Source: CAZFLM01 sp964519955 | GTDB lineage: Bacteria > Armatimonadota > Chthonomonadetes > Chthonomonadales > CAJBBX01 | Direction of reading: 5' to 3' | Assembly (NCBI GenBank): GCA_964519955.1 | Contig: CAZFLM010000107.1 | Span: 1-17,571 of the forward strand | DNA: 17,571 nucleotides | Part shown: positions 1 to 7,009 of the stretch, one piece after another | Layout of the letters: every line of letters begins with the position of its first letter | How positions within the stretch are numbered: position 1 is the stretch's first letter | Position numbers and translations under genes: made by a program | The notes under the pieces: generated by a model | Told to the model about the DNA's origin: nothing | Databases searched by the model: none | The model's input: the letters and a program-made list of their open reading frames with translations, nothing else

Positions 1-24
1 CCGAGCGCTGCCCACTACATACCG

Positions 25-53
25 TTGACAATGCTTATTTTAACGCCTATGGG
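25..53 (+). promoter_or_regulatory. Candidate sigma-70-type promoter upstream of the PEP-CTERM gene
   Basis: A perfect -35 hexamer TTGACA (25-30) is followed, after exactly 17 bp, by TATGGG (48-53), which matches only the first half of a -10 box. The spacer is AT-rich in an otherwise very GC-rich region. If used, it would give a leader of about 340 nt before the GTG at 406. The weak -10 and the long leader keep confidence low. Confidence 0.35.
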
Positions 54-56
54 ATC

Positions 57-95
57 AGAGGCCCGGTCTCTGCCGCGCGCGGGGGCCGGGCCTCT
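57..95 (+). other. GC-rich hairpin just downstream of the candidate promoter
   Basis: A perfect 10-bp inverted repeat (57-66 with 86-95) encloses a 19-nt loop that itself contains the palindrome CCGCGCGCGG (73-82). No T-tract follows. It could be the terminator of a gene to the left of the window or a structure at the 5' end of the leader transcript. The sequence does not decide between these. Confidence 0.45.
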
Positions 96-405
96 CCGTG
101 TCAGCGCTCTTCCTGCTGCTCCCGAGCGGCGCGTTCCCCTGCGCGTTTGGCGAGCAGCCCAGGATCGTTCACCTGTCACACATGGTCCTGGCTCACTTGC
201 GTGTTCGGCACGATTCATGCAAAGGCATCTAGCAGTAGGGAATGCCCTGAGCGGACAGGAACCGAGAGCGCCGGGTCTGGTGCGGGCTTACCGGCGCAGG
301 TGGTGCGGGCAACCGTAGGCGTCTCCGCGTTCCTGGTGTCTCTGAGTACGCGGTCGGCCGAAGCAGCGCGAGCTGCACCCCATACCGGCGAGGAGGGAGA
401 TCGAA
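96..405. other. Non-coding leader region before the PEP-CTERM gene
   Basis: No credible gene is seen in these 310 bp; the open frames here lack a ribosome site and run out of frame into the next gene. Small hairpins can be drawn: CGTG/CACG around TTCGG (200-212), and a GCAT at 225-228 that could pair with ATGC at 217-220 or with ATGC at 242-245. I do not recognise a known riboswitch. A Shine-Dalgarno site AGGAGGGA (391-398) closes the region. Confidence 0.5.
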
Positions 406-1161
406 GTGACCATACGATCGGCGCGCGCCGCGCTGTCGGCGCTTGCGCTGCTCGCAGTCGTCGCAGTTCCCGCGAGCGCGCAGAACATCCTGTACTACAA
501 CGACTACAATGTCGGCACCGACAGCATGGGCGCCGCCCTGGCGGGCTTGCCCGTGATGTACGCCGTCACCACCGCGACAAGCACTGGCGACTTCGTCACC
601 CAACTGACGGGCGGTGGCTACGACCTGGCCATCTTCTTCGAGCAGAACTCATCGGGCTCGGGCTACGATGCCGCATTTGCGGCTCTCGCCACCTTCATTG
701 GCGGCGGTGGCGCGGCGATCGCCGATGACTGGACCACCTGGGATCCGACTCACCCGGCTGTCTTCGGTGCGGCCTACACGGGCAACACCAACGACGGCAC
801 GATGACCGTCACCGATGCCAGCCTGGCCGCGGGCGTCAGCAACCCGGTCTCGTTGTACAACCCGGGTTGGGGCGTCTTCAGTACCGGGCTGAACGGCGGC
901 ACCTCGGCCGCTGTCTTCGTCGGCAGCGGCGAATCGGCGATCGTGATCGGCAACGGCGGCAAGACGATCTTCAACGGCTTCCTGAGCGACACGTTCGTCG
1001 ATACCGCCACCGGAGTCCAGCTCTACACGAACGAGATTAACCTCGTGCTGGGCGATTGGGTGCCCGGCGGCCCGGACGTTCCGGAGCCCGGCGCGCTCGC
1101 GATGTTGGCCGGCATGGGCCTGGCGGGCCTCGGCTTCGTGCTCCGCCGCTCGCGCAAGTAG
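406..1161 (+). CDS. Secreted PEP-CTERM sorting-signal protein, function unknown
   Basis: The 251-residue protein starts at a GTG seven bases after the strong ribosome site AGGAGGGA. An N-terminal signal peptide (about 1-26, ending PASAQ) and a C-terminal PEP-CTERM signal are both clear: VPEPGA at 225-230, a hydrophobic helix at about 231-246, then the basic tail RRSRK at 247-251. In known systems an exosortase cleaves this signal during export to the cell surface; no exosortase gene is in the window. The mature part looks alpha/beta: strand ILYYND, a helix, strand YDLAIFF (72-78), a helix, then a GGGG turn at 99-102 and ADDWTTWD (106-113). This resembles glutamine-amidotransferase-like or ThuA-like folds, but no catalytic triad is evident. 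The fold is inference; export and the sorting tail are directly visible. A GC-rich hairpin follows the stop, so the gene is probably monocistronic. Confidence 0.9.
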   Translation: MTIRSARAALSALALLAVVAVPASAQNILYYNDYNVGTDSMGAALAGLPVMYAVTTATSTGDFVTQLTGGGYDLAIFFEQNSSGSGYDAAFAALATFIGGGGAAIADDWTTWDPTHPAVFGAAYTGNTNDGTMTVTDASLAAGVSNPVSLYNPGWGVFSTGLNGGTSAAVFVGSGESAIVIGNGGKTIFNGFLSDTFVDTATGVQLYTNEINLVLGDWVPGGPDVPEPGALAMLAGMGLAGLGFVLRRSRK

Positions 1162-1183
1162 TCCCTCGGTTCCCTCGGTACAC

Positions 1184-1218
1184 AGGGCCCGGCTCTCGCC
1201 GAACTGGAGCCGGGCTCT
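1184..1218 (+). terminator. Hairpin after the PEP-CTERM gene, probable terminator
   Basis: A 12-bp stem with one G-U pair (1184-1195 with 1207-1218) and an 11-nt loop lies 22 bp after the stop codon. No T-run follows, as is common for GC-rich genomes, so it may stop transcription weakly or protect the 3' end. Confidence 0.5.
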
Positions 1219-1274
1219 GCTGCGTCTGCCCCCGGCGGTGCGACGCAGGCCGCGCGATGGCCCATCCGATGGAG

Positions 1275-1280
1275 CATAAT
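1275..1280 (+). promoter_or_regulatory. Candidate -10 box (CATAAT) for the MFS gene
   Basis: CATAAT matches five of six bases of the -10 consensus in a very GC-rich gap between the hairpin and the MFS start at 1331. No matching -35 is visible at 16-18 bp. A start of transcription near 1287 would leave a short leader that includes the ribosome site. Confidence 0.35.
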
Positions 1281-1330
1281 ACGTGGGTCGGCTCTGGGCC
1301 GACCGAGCGTACCGGAGGAATCCCCAAGCG

Positions 1331-2773
1331 ATGGACCCGCACCTGCACGTGACACCAGGCGAGACCGCTGCCGCCGGCCGCTCGCTGCTCGGCATCGGCG
1401 CGAAGTGGTGGACGCTGGCAGTCGTCGGGGCCAGCACGTTCATGTCCGCGCTGGACGGCAGCATCGTCAACATCGCCCTCCCGGCCATCGGCAAGGCCAC
1501 CGGCTCGCCGGTCTCCACGCTCGAGTGGGTGGTGCTCATCTACCTCATCACGGTCAGCAGCTCGCTGCTCGTGTTCGGCAGATTGGCGGACATCTACGGG
1601 CGCAAGCGCATCTACTCGCTCGGCCAGATCATCTTCGTGCTGGGCTCGCTGCTCTGTGGGCTGTCTGGCCGCATCCACCTGCTGATCGCGGCCCGCTGCA
1701 TCCAGGGCGTCGGCGGGGCCATGGTGTTCGCGCTGAGCCCGGCGGTCCTGATCGGCGCGTTCGGCGCTCGCGAGCGTGGGCGCGCGCTGGGAATGCAGTC
1801 CACCATGACGTACCTGGGCCTCACCGTCGGTCCGGGGCTTGGGGGGCTTCTGACGCAGCACTTCGGCTGGCCCGCCATCTTCTACGTCAACCTGCCGGTT
1901 GGCGCGGTGGCCATCGCGCTATCGACGCGTGTGCTCCGGCAGGACGAGGCGGGTGAGCGCCAGCCGTTCGACCTGGCCGGCGCCGCGCTGATGGCCGTCA
2001 CGCTCTCGACGTTCCTGCTGGGCCTGACGCAGGGGCCGGACGCCGGCTGGGGCAGCCCTCTCATCGTCGGGCTCCTGGTGGTCGCGGCGATTGCCGGCGG
2101 GGCGTTCGTGCGCGTCGAGCGGACCGTCGCGGCGCCCGCTCTGGACTTCCGCCTGTTCGCGGATCGCGCCTTCTCGGCCTCGATCCTGGCGGCCTACCTG
2201 AACTACACGTCGACGTCGGCCGTTGGGTTTCTCTTCCCGTTTCTCCTGGTGCGCGCCGCCGGGTTCACCGCATCGCACGCGGGCATGGTGCTCATGGCGA
2301 CGCCGGTGACAATGATGTTGGTCACGGCGCCGAGCGGCTATCTCTCCGACCGCATCGGGGTGCGCTTGCCCACCGCCGTCGGGATGGCGGTGATGGCGTG
2401 CGGCGCGTTCCTGGGGAGCCGGCTGGGGGCGGGAGCGACGTCGGCGCAGGTGCTGCCCTGTGCGGTGCTGATGGGGCTGGGAGCAGGCCTGTTCAACGCG
2501 CCCAACAACAGCGCCATCATGGGGTCAGCGCCGGCGGACCGGCGCGGCGTGGCGGGGGCGCTCCTGGCCGCGGCGCGCACCACCGGCTTCGCCTCCGGCG
2601 TGGCGCTGGCGGGAGTGCTGTTCACGCACCACGCGCACAGCCTGGCTCACCTGCCCGAGCGGCTGGCCACCGCGCAGGCCATCCACCCGGCGTTCATGAC
2701 CGTCGCCGCGATCTGCGCGGCGGGCGCGGCGCTGAGCGCGGTGCGGAAGCACGGGGGCGCCTCGACTCGCTAG
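1331..2773 (+). CDS. MFS drug/solute exporter, DHA2 (EmrB/QacA-like) family
   Basis: This 480-residue inner-membrane protein is a proton-coupled exporter of the 14-helix DHA2 group. Family motifs are readable in order: LDGSIVNIALP at 41-51 (motif D1), GRLADIYGRKR at 83-93 (motif A, loop 2-3), the ARCIQGVGGAM stretch at 121-131, and GLTVGPGLGG at 163-172 (motif C, typical of exporters), followed by FGWPAIFYVNLPVG. The second half has GYLSDRIGVRLPT and GLGAGLFNAPNNSA, also typical. ATG at 1331 is preferred over an in-frame GTG at 1283 because GGAGGAA lies 10 bp upstream (1314-1320). The length fits the family. The substrate cannot be told. No TetR- or MarR-type regulator or membrane-fusion partner is adjacent, so a multidrug role is only the usual default. 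Confidence 0.93.
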   Translation: MDPHLHVTPGETAAAGRSLLGIGAKWWTLAVVGASTFMSALDGSIVNIALPAIGKATGSPVSTLEWVVLIYLITVSSSLLVFGRLADIYGRKRIYSLGQIIFVLGSLLCGLSGRIHLLIAARCIQGVGGAMVFALSPAVLIGAFGARERGRALGMQSTMTYLGLTVGPGLGGLLTQHFGWPAIFYVNLPVGAVAIALSTRVLRQDEAGERQPFDLAGAALMAVTLSTFLLGLTQGPDAGWGSPLIVGLLVVAAIAGGAFVRVERTVAAPALDFRLFADRAFSASILAAYLNYTSTSAVGFLFPFLLVRAAGFTASHAGMVLMATPVTMMLVTAPSGYLSDRIGVRLPTAVGMAVMACGAFLGSRLGAGATSAQVLPCAVLMGLGAGLFNAPNNSAIMGSAPADRRGVAGALLAAARTTGFASGVALAGVLFTHHAHSLAHLPERLATAQAIHPAFMTVAAICAAGAALSAVRKHGGASTR

Positions 2774-2807
2774 ACCCTCTCGGCCCGGCATTCACACCGG
2801 GATCCTG

Positions 2808-2816
2808 TGGTAGAGT
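2808..2816 (+). promoter_or_regulatory. Candidate extended -10 promoter for the GT39-like gene
   Basis: TGGTAGAGT forms an extended -10 (TGn followed by TAGAGT, four of six consensus bases) in the 185-bp gap between the MFS stop and the next start at 2959. TTCACA (2791-2796) is too close to be a normal -35. This is weak evidence for a promoter separate from the MFS gene. Confidence 0.3.
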
Positions 2817-2958
2817 GTCTGGCCATGGGCGCCGTCTGGTAGGCTGGTCCGGTGGATCGGCCTCGACCCTCGCTGAGGCTGTCCTCGCCCAAGTCGAACC
2901 TGGCTGGAGTCCGGCCCTCCCCGCTGAGGCGCCTCTCTCCATCGCCGCGGGAGAACCC

Positions 2959-4707
2959 ATGCCCCACTCTTTCGCTTCTGCCCAGAGCGAACCGAGCGAC
3001 GACGAACCCGGTTTGCCGGGCGGCCGTCACCTGTGGTTGGTGGCTGCCGCGCTCGTCGCAGTAGCCGTCCTCGTCGGCATCGGTCGCGCACTCGAAGGCT
3101 TCGCGATCGACGAGCCCCAGCATCTTCACGCCGCATGGCTGGTCAGTCGCGGCCTGGTGCCGTACCGCGACTACTTCGACCACCACATGCCGATGTTCCA
3201 CGTGCTGATGGCGCCGGTCGTGAGCGCCATTGGGCGCAACTACTTCCTGCTGTACGCGGCCACGCGCCTGCTTGCCCTCGCGGTTCTGGCGGCCATCCTG
3301 GCGGCGTTCGCTCGCCTGATGCCTCGCAACGCGCCCGCCGGCCTGACGGTCGGCGCCCTGGCTCTCCTGGTCGTCACCCGCGGCGACGACGCGCTCTTCC
3401 ACCTGCGGCCGGACTTCGTCGCGCTGGCGCTGCTCATGTGGGCCGTGGTGCTTCTGTCGCGGACGCCGATCTCCTGGCCGCGGGGGGTGGCCGCCGGGCT
3501 GCTCGCGGGGGCTGCGCTCCTCTTTACCCAGAAGTCCGCGTCACTGCTGCCCGCGTTTGCCTTCTGTGTGGCCATCGGGGCGCTGCGGGCGCCGAGGGGT
3601 GAGCGTGCGGCGGCATGGCGACATGCTGCGGCGTCCGCATTGGCGTGCGCCGTTCCGATCGGCGTGTTCATCGCGGCCTTGCACCGGCTCGGGGCGCTGC
3701 AGGCATTCGTCGACCAGCCGGTTCTCTTCGTGAGTCACTGGACCGAGCCGATCTCGTGGCGCTACCACTACCAGGAGACCGTCACACTAGGCTTGCCCGT
3801 ATGCCTGCTCGGCTTCGCGTGGGCGTTCCGATCGGCATGGGCCTGGCTCGCGCGACGGGCGGAGCGCTACCCGGCCGACGGCCTGCTGGGTATGCTGGCG
3901 CTCGCGGGCGCCGCGGGCTTTGCGTGGACGCCGGTGAAGACTGGCCACGCATACGTCTTCTGTGTCCAGATCTGGCTGTGCGCATGCGCCATGCGGGGCC
4001 TCGTAGCCTGGCTCGAGACGAGCACCGCGGAGCGCCCGCTTGGTCATCTGCGCGGGCGGCCCGCGATCCTGGCTGTCGGCGCAGCCCTCGCGCCGCTGAC
4101 CGCCATCAACATGGCCGTGTGCGGCCTGATCGGCGCAGCAGCCGCTGTCGTGTGGCGCGTCAAGAGCCGTCCGGCTCGCGCCTCTGGAAGTCTAGCAGCC
4201 CTCTCGCTGGCGGTGGTCGCGTTCGTGCCGTCTACCGTGGCCCTGTGCACCTTCGCCGAGCGCGCCAGCCGGCACTCGGTCGGGGCGCAGTTGGCGGCGA
4301 TGCGGCAGATCGACTGCGCGATGCCGGAAGGCACGGTGGCGCTGACCGCATGGCCCATCGCAACGCCTGCGCGTCCCGGCGCCACGTTCAACTGGTTCAG
4401 CGACCCGGGCTTCTACGTGAGCATGGATCGGTCGATCCTGGTACGCCAGTTCCGGGCGGCCCTGGAGTCGCCGAACACGTCGGTGGTGGTGTGCTGGCCC
4501 GGGCTGTGGCAGCGCTACGCACCGGACCTGCTCGACCGCTTGCACCGCGGCTACCGGGAGCTGCCGCTGCAGCGCAACGCCTTCGGTGACCTCCACGCGT
4601 ACGTTCGATGCCCGGCGCCGCAAGCGGCGTCGCTGCCGGCCCGCGGGCCCAGCGTGGTTCGGTCTGCGCAGCGGCGCTCGGGATCGCGGGCCGCCTACCA
4701 GATGTAG
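2959..4707 (+). CDS. Polytopic membrane protein, GT39/ArnT-like glycosyltransferase
   Basis: The 582-residue protein begins with a short cytoplasmic segment, a first helix at about 26-43, then a loop with DEPQHLHAAW (51-60) and YRDYFDHHMP (69-78). An acidic pair after helix 1, followed by a GLxPYRD stretch and an aromatic/His loop, is the signature of the PMT/ArnT-like superfamily (GT39/GT83), which transfers sugars from lipid-phosphate donors. Many hydrophobic helices follow, then a mostly soluble C-terminal part from roughly residue 440 (NWFSDPGFYVS, VVVCWPGLW). ATG at 2959 follows a weak GGGAGA site; the open frame extends far upstream but that part is a shadow of the MFS gene. Donor and acceptor are unknown, and no glycan biosynthesis genes adjoin it. 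The last 13 bp overlap the end of the convergent DUF6785-type gene. Confidence 0.8.
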   Translation: MPHSFASAQSEPSDDEPGLPGGRHLWLVAAALVAVAVLVGIGRALEGFAIDEPQHLHAAWLVSRGLVPYRDYFDHHMPMFHVLMAPVVSAIGRNYFLLYAATRLLALAVLAAILAAFARLMPRNAPAGLTVGALALLVVTRGDDALFHLRPDFVALALLMWAVVLLSRTPISWPRGVAAGLLAGAALLFTQKSASLLPAFAFCVAIGALRAPRGERAAAWRHAAASALACAVPIGVFIAALHRLGALQAFVDQPVLFVSHWTEPISWRYHYQETVTLGLPVCLLGFAWAFRSAWAWLARRAERYPADGLLGMLALAGAAGFAWTPVKTGHAYVFCVQIWLCACAMRGLVAWLETSTAERPLGHLRGRPAILAVGAALAPLTAINMAVCGLIGAAAAVVWRVKSRPARASGSLAALSLAVVAFVPSTVALCTFAERASRHSVGAQLAAMRQIDCAMPEGTVALTAWPIATPARPGATFNWFSDPGFYVSMDRSILVRQFRAALESPNTSVVVCWPGLWQRYAPDLLDRLHRGYRELPLQRNAFGDLHAYVRCPAPQAASLPARGPSVVRSAQRRSGSRAAYQM

Positions 4708-6614
4708 AACGTGTAGGTCTGGACGCCCAGCACGCCGCGCGCGAAGCTCCAGAGCCCGCCCACCACGAACTCGCCGAGCACCAGCCCCACGAAGAACGGG
4801 ATGGCGCGCCGGTAACCCTTCAGGCCCCACGTGCGCAGGATGAACGCCTTCAGCGCCCAACTGATGAAGATGGGCATCCAGATGTAGTCGAGGCCGAACG
4901 ACATGCCCAGGGCATAGCCGGCCGGGTGGAACGGGAAGCCGTGGATGGTGGTGCTCAGCCGGGCCAGCCCGAGCGCCGTGAGCGCGCCGATTGCCACGCC
5001 GTAGTGGCCGCCCTCGCTTGGCTGCAGGGGGGTCTGGAGCCACGATGCGAGCTGGTTGTACGCCTCATTGGCGAAGGCCGAGCCAGGCGCGCCCGGGTGC
5101 ACCGACGCGGCGTAGACCCGACCGTACGCGAGGTAGGTCATCGCCCAGAACGCAGACGCCACGCCGACCACGCCAGCCGCCGCGAGCGCGAAGACCATGG
5201 TCCGCAGCTTCAGCCCGCTCTCCGACGACGCCTTCAGACACTCCACCTGCTGGGGCATGAGCAGGCCGCGGTGCATGCGGTTCTGGAAGTGGAGCAGCGA
5301 GAAGAGCGTCAGGTTTCGCGGGCCAATCGCCGCCGTGCCCAGGGCCATCACCAGCATGTGGCTCGTGCCGACCCAGCCGATCTCGTGCGACGGCGGGCCG
5401 ACATCCGCGCGAGCCCGCGCCGCGGCGCCGCAGAAGGTGAGGTAGAGCAGCACGTAGGCGACGCCGAGCCACGGCGTCATCCCGGCCAGCAGCAGGAAGC
5501 CGGTCATCGTGGCAGTACAGAGCAGTAGGGCAACCAGGGCCCATCGGTAGCTGACGCCGCCGTCCTCGCCCTTCCCGCTCCAGGCCGCCGCGAACACGCC
5601 CTTCAGGTAGCCCCTGCTGAACCAGAGCGCCGCCAGGAACAGCGCAATCCACGCCCCGTACGACTGCTCGCGCAGGTAGGGGAACCACGGATCGGTGTCC
5701 ACGTACCCGACCTGCGCCGCGACGACCTGCTGCGCTTTGCGGAAGAAGTAGAAGAACCAGCACGAGAACGCCAGGTTCGTGGGCATGAAGAAGCTGAGGC
5801 CGATGGCGAACGGGTAGAAGCTCACCGGCATCCAGCCCATGGCGTTCCAGGGCGGGTAGGGCGCGAAGAACGGCGTCAGGTCCTGGATCTTCACGGGCAG
5901 CTCGGGGATGTCCGGGAAGAAGCGGTGGAGGCCGTTCAGCAGGTCGATCGACGCAGAGAGCCCGAATCCCAGCCACAGCAGCGGGCTGCGGAAGAGCGCG
6001 TTGCCGCCGCCGCCCTCCGTCACGAGCAGGGGGATCTGCACGATGGGGTAGGAGAGCCGCTCGTTCTCCACCCACTGCCGCCGCAGGATGACGCCCATCG
6101 ACAGCGTGGACCCGATGACCGAGAGGAGGAACACGTTCCAGCAGCCCATCGGCACCAGCCAGATGCGGATGTGCTCCCACGTGTAGAGCGTCGAGTGACC
6201 CAGTTCGTAGGCCCGGACGGGATCGCTCAGGTCCGTGATAGTGAGCCACGTCGGCAGGTGCGGCGCGATGAGGCTGGACCAGTTGTTGGAGGGCGTGGCG
6301 AAGTAGGCGATGTGCGCGATGTTGGGCACGAGCATCTGCATGTAGTCGTGCCCGACGAGGCTGGAACCCGTCGCCATCATGCCGTAGAGGACCAGCAGCT
6401 CGGGCCGGTTGAGCGCGAGGCGAGGGAGCTTGCAGCGGAGGAAGGCGTTGACGGCCAGCAGCGCCATCAGCGTGAAGACGACGTTGTAGAAGAGCGACAT
6501 GCACGTGGGGAAGCCGGAGTAGTCCAGTGCTTCGGCCCGCGCGATCCACAGGCTGTTGACCGGGATCAGCACGATGCCGAGCAGGATCACCCACTTGCGG
6601 AAGCGTGTCTCCAC
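4695..6614 (-). CDS. DUF6785/DUF6784-type polytopic membrane protein
   Basis: The 639-residue protein has about a dozen hydrophobic segments, the first at about 8-24. I recognise the layout of proteins with an N-terminal DUF6785 and a C-terminal DUF6784 domain: GHDYMQMLVPN at 88-98, WVENERLSYPIVQIPL at 181-196 and a long region with FFMPTNLAFSCWFFYF (275-290). The C-terminal part has FPFHPAGYALG (570-580) and WGLKGYRRAIPFFVGLVLGE (596-615). The biochemical role of this family is not established to my knowledge. The topology resembles oligopeptide (OPT-type) transporters, which is only an analogy. GTG at 6614 is chosen because AAGGAGG lies four bases upstream; longer frames run into the repeat-bearing gap. 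It is the last of three minus-strand genes, after the glycyl radical enzyme and the M60-like peptidase. Confidence 0.82.
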   Translation of the reverse strand: METRFRKWVILLGIVLIPVNSLWIARAEALDYSGFPTCMSLFYNVVFTLMALLAVNAFLRCKLPRLALNRPELLVLYGMMATGSSLVGHDYMQMLVPNIAHIAYFATPSNNWSSLIAPHLPTWLTITDLSDPVRAYELGHSTLYTWEHIRIWLVPMGCWNVFLLSVIGSTLSMGVILRRQWVENERLSYPIVQIPLLVTEGGGGNALFRSPLLWLGFGLSASIDLLNGLHRFFPDIPELPVKIQDLTPFFAPYPPWNAMGWMPVSFYPFAIGLSFFMPTNLAFSCWFFYFFRKAQQVVAAQVGYVDTDPWFPYLREQSYGAWIALFLAALWFSRGYLKGVFAAAWSGKGEDGGVSYRWALVALLLCTATMTGFLLLAGMTPWLGVAYVLLYLTFCGAAARARADVGPPSHEIGWVGTSHMLVMALGTAAIGPRNLTLFSLLHFQNRMHRGLLMPQQVECLKASSESGLKLRTMVFALAAAGVVGVASAFWAMTYLAYGRVYAASVHPGAPGSAFANEAYNQLASWLQTPLQPSEGGHYGVAIGALTALGLARLSTTIHGFPFHPAGYALGMSFGLDYIWMPIFISWALKAFILRTWGLKGYRRAIPFFVGLVLGEFVVGGLWSFARGVLGVQTYTFYIW

Positions 6615-6687
6615 AGGGCCTCCTTCGGGTCGGTCGTCAGGCGGCCCCACGCACCCTCTGTGCGAGGCCGAAGCCCCGAGTACCGCA

Positions 6688-6707
6688 TGGCAGTGGCCGT
6701 CATCCCG
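6688..6707 (-). repeat. Inverted fourth copy of the 37-bp-spaced repeat core
   Basis: Read on the minus strand, these 20 bases match the core of the direct repeats at 6822-6882 (starting CGGGATGACGGC) at 18 of 20 positions. The copy lies about 115 bp from the first direct copy and 74 bp upstream of the DUF6785-type start codon. Confidence 0.6.
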
Positions 6708-6821
6708 CCAGGGATCTGCTTTGCCCCGTCTGGCTGGCCAGTGACCCGGCTGAGCAGACGCCATGTGGGCGCCAACGCCGGTAAGGTGCTAAGGGCGAAC
6801 GTCGAACGTCAAGTGCAGATC

Positions 6822-6915
6822 CCTACGGGATGACGGCAACGGCCAAGGGCATGCGCCTCCTACGGGATGACGGCAACGGCCATCAGCTTGAGGTGCCTAC
6901 GGGATGACGGCGGCC
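6822..6915 (+). repeat. Three direct repeats at exact 37-bp spacing
   Basis: A 24-base unit beginning CCTACGGGATGACGGC occurs at 6822-6845 and again, identical, at 6859-6882. A third copy at 6896-6915 keeps the first 16 bases and then lacks AAC. Starts are exactly 37 bp apart, and the 13-bp spacers differ from each other. The third copy also forms a nested hairpin (CGGGA with TCCCG around GACGG/CCGTC, 6900-6933). The repeats lie in the 395-bp gap (6615-7009) between the glycyl radical enzyme stop and the start of the DUF6785-type gene. The gap otherwise holds no gene, and I see no convincing promoter in it. The spacers are far too short for a CRISPR array. Confidence 0.75.
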
Positions 6916-7009
6916 GTCGACGTGCGGCTCCCGTACCACGCACCGCGGCTGCTCCGAGGTGTCGAGAGCGCAGCTTCTGGCACCCGATCGCCCCCTTAGC
7001 CCCTCGCGT

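Noticed and set aside
195..260. Possible c-di-GMP-I riboswitch, because of GCAAAG followed by a short stem
   Set aside because: The GNRA tetraloop hairpin and the other conserved joining sequences of that riboswitch are absent.
147..728. A 193-codon plus-strand frame across the leader and the PEP-CTERM gene
   Set aside because: No ribosome site; its second half runs out of frame through a real gene with signal peptide and sorting tail.
1283..1330. Upstream GTG start for the MFS protein
   Set aside because: The 16 added residues are Arg-rich and lack a ribosome site, while ATG at 1331 has GGAGGAA at a good distance.
2784..2801. Hairpin CCCGG/CCGGG after the MFS gene as a terminator
   Set aside because: Only five pairs with an 8-nt loop and no T-tract; expected often by chance at this GC content.
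5065..6594. A 509-codon minus-strand frame overlapping the DUF6785-type gene in another phase
   Set aside because: It is out of phase with a protein whose membrane segments and family motifs are clear, and its product is low-complexity Arg/Pro/Ala.
6822..6915. CRISPR-like array
   Set aside because: Repeats of 24 bases with 13-base spacers and only three copies do not fit any CRISPR type, and no cas gene is in the window.
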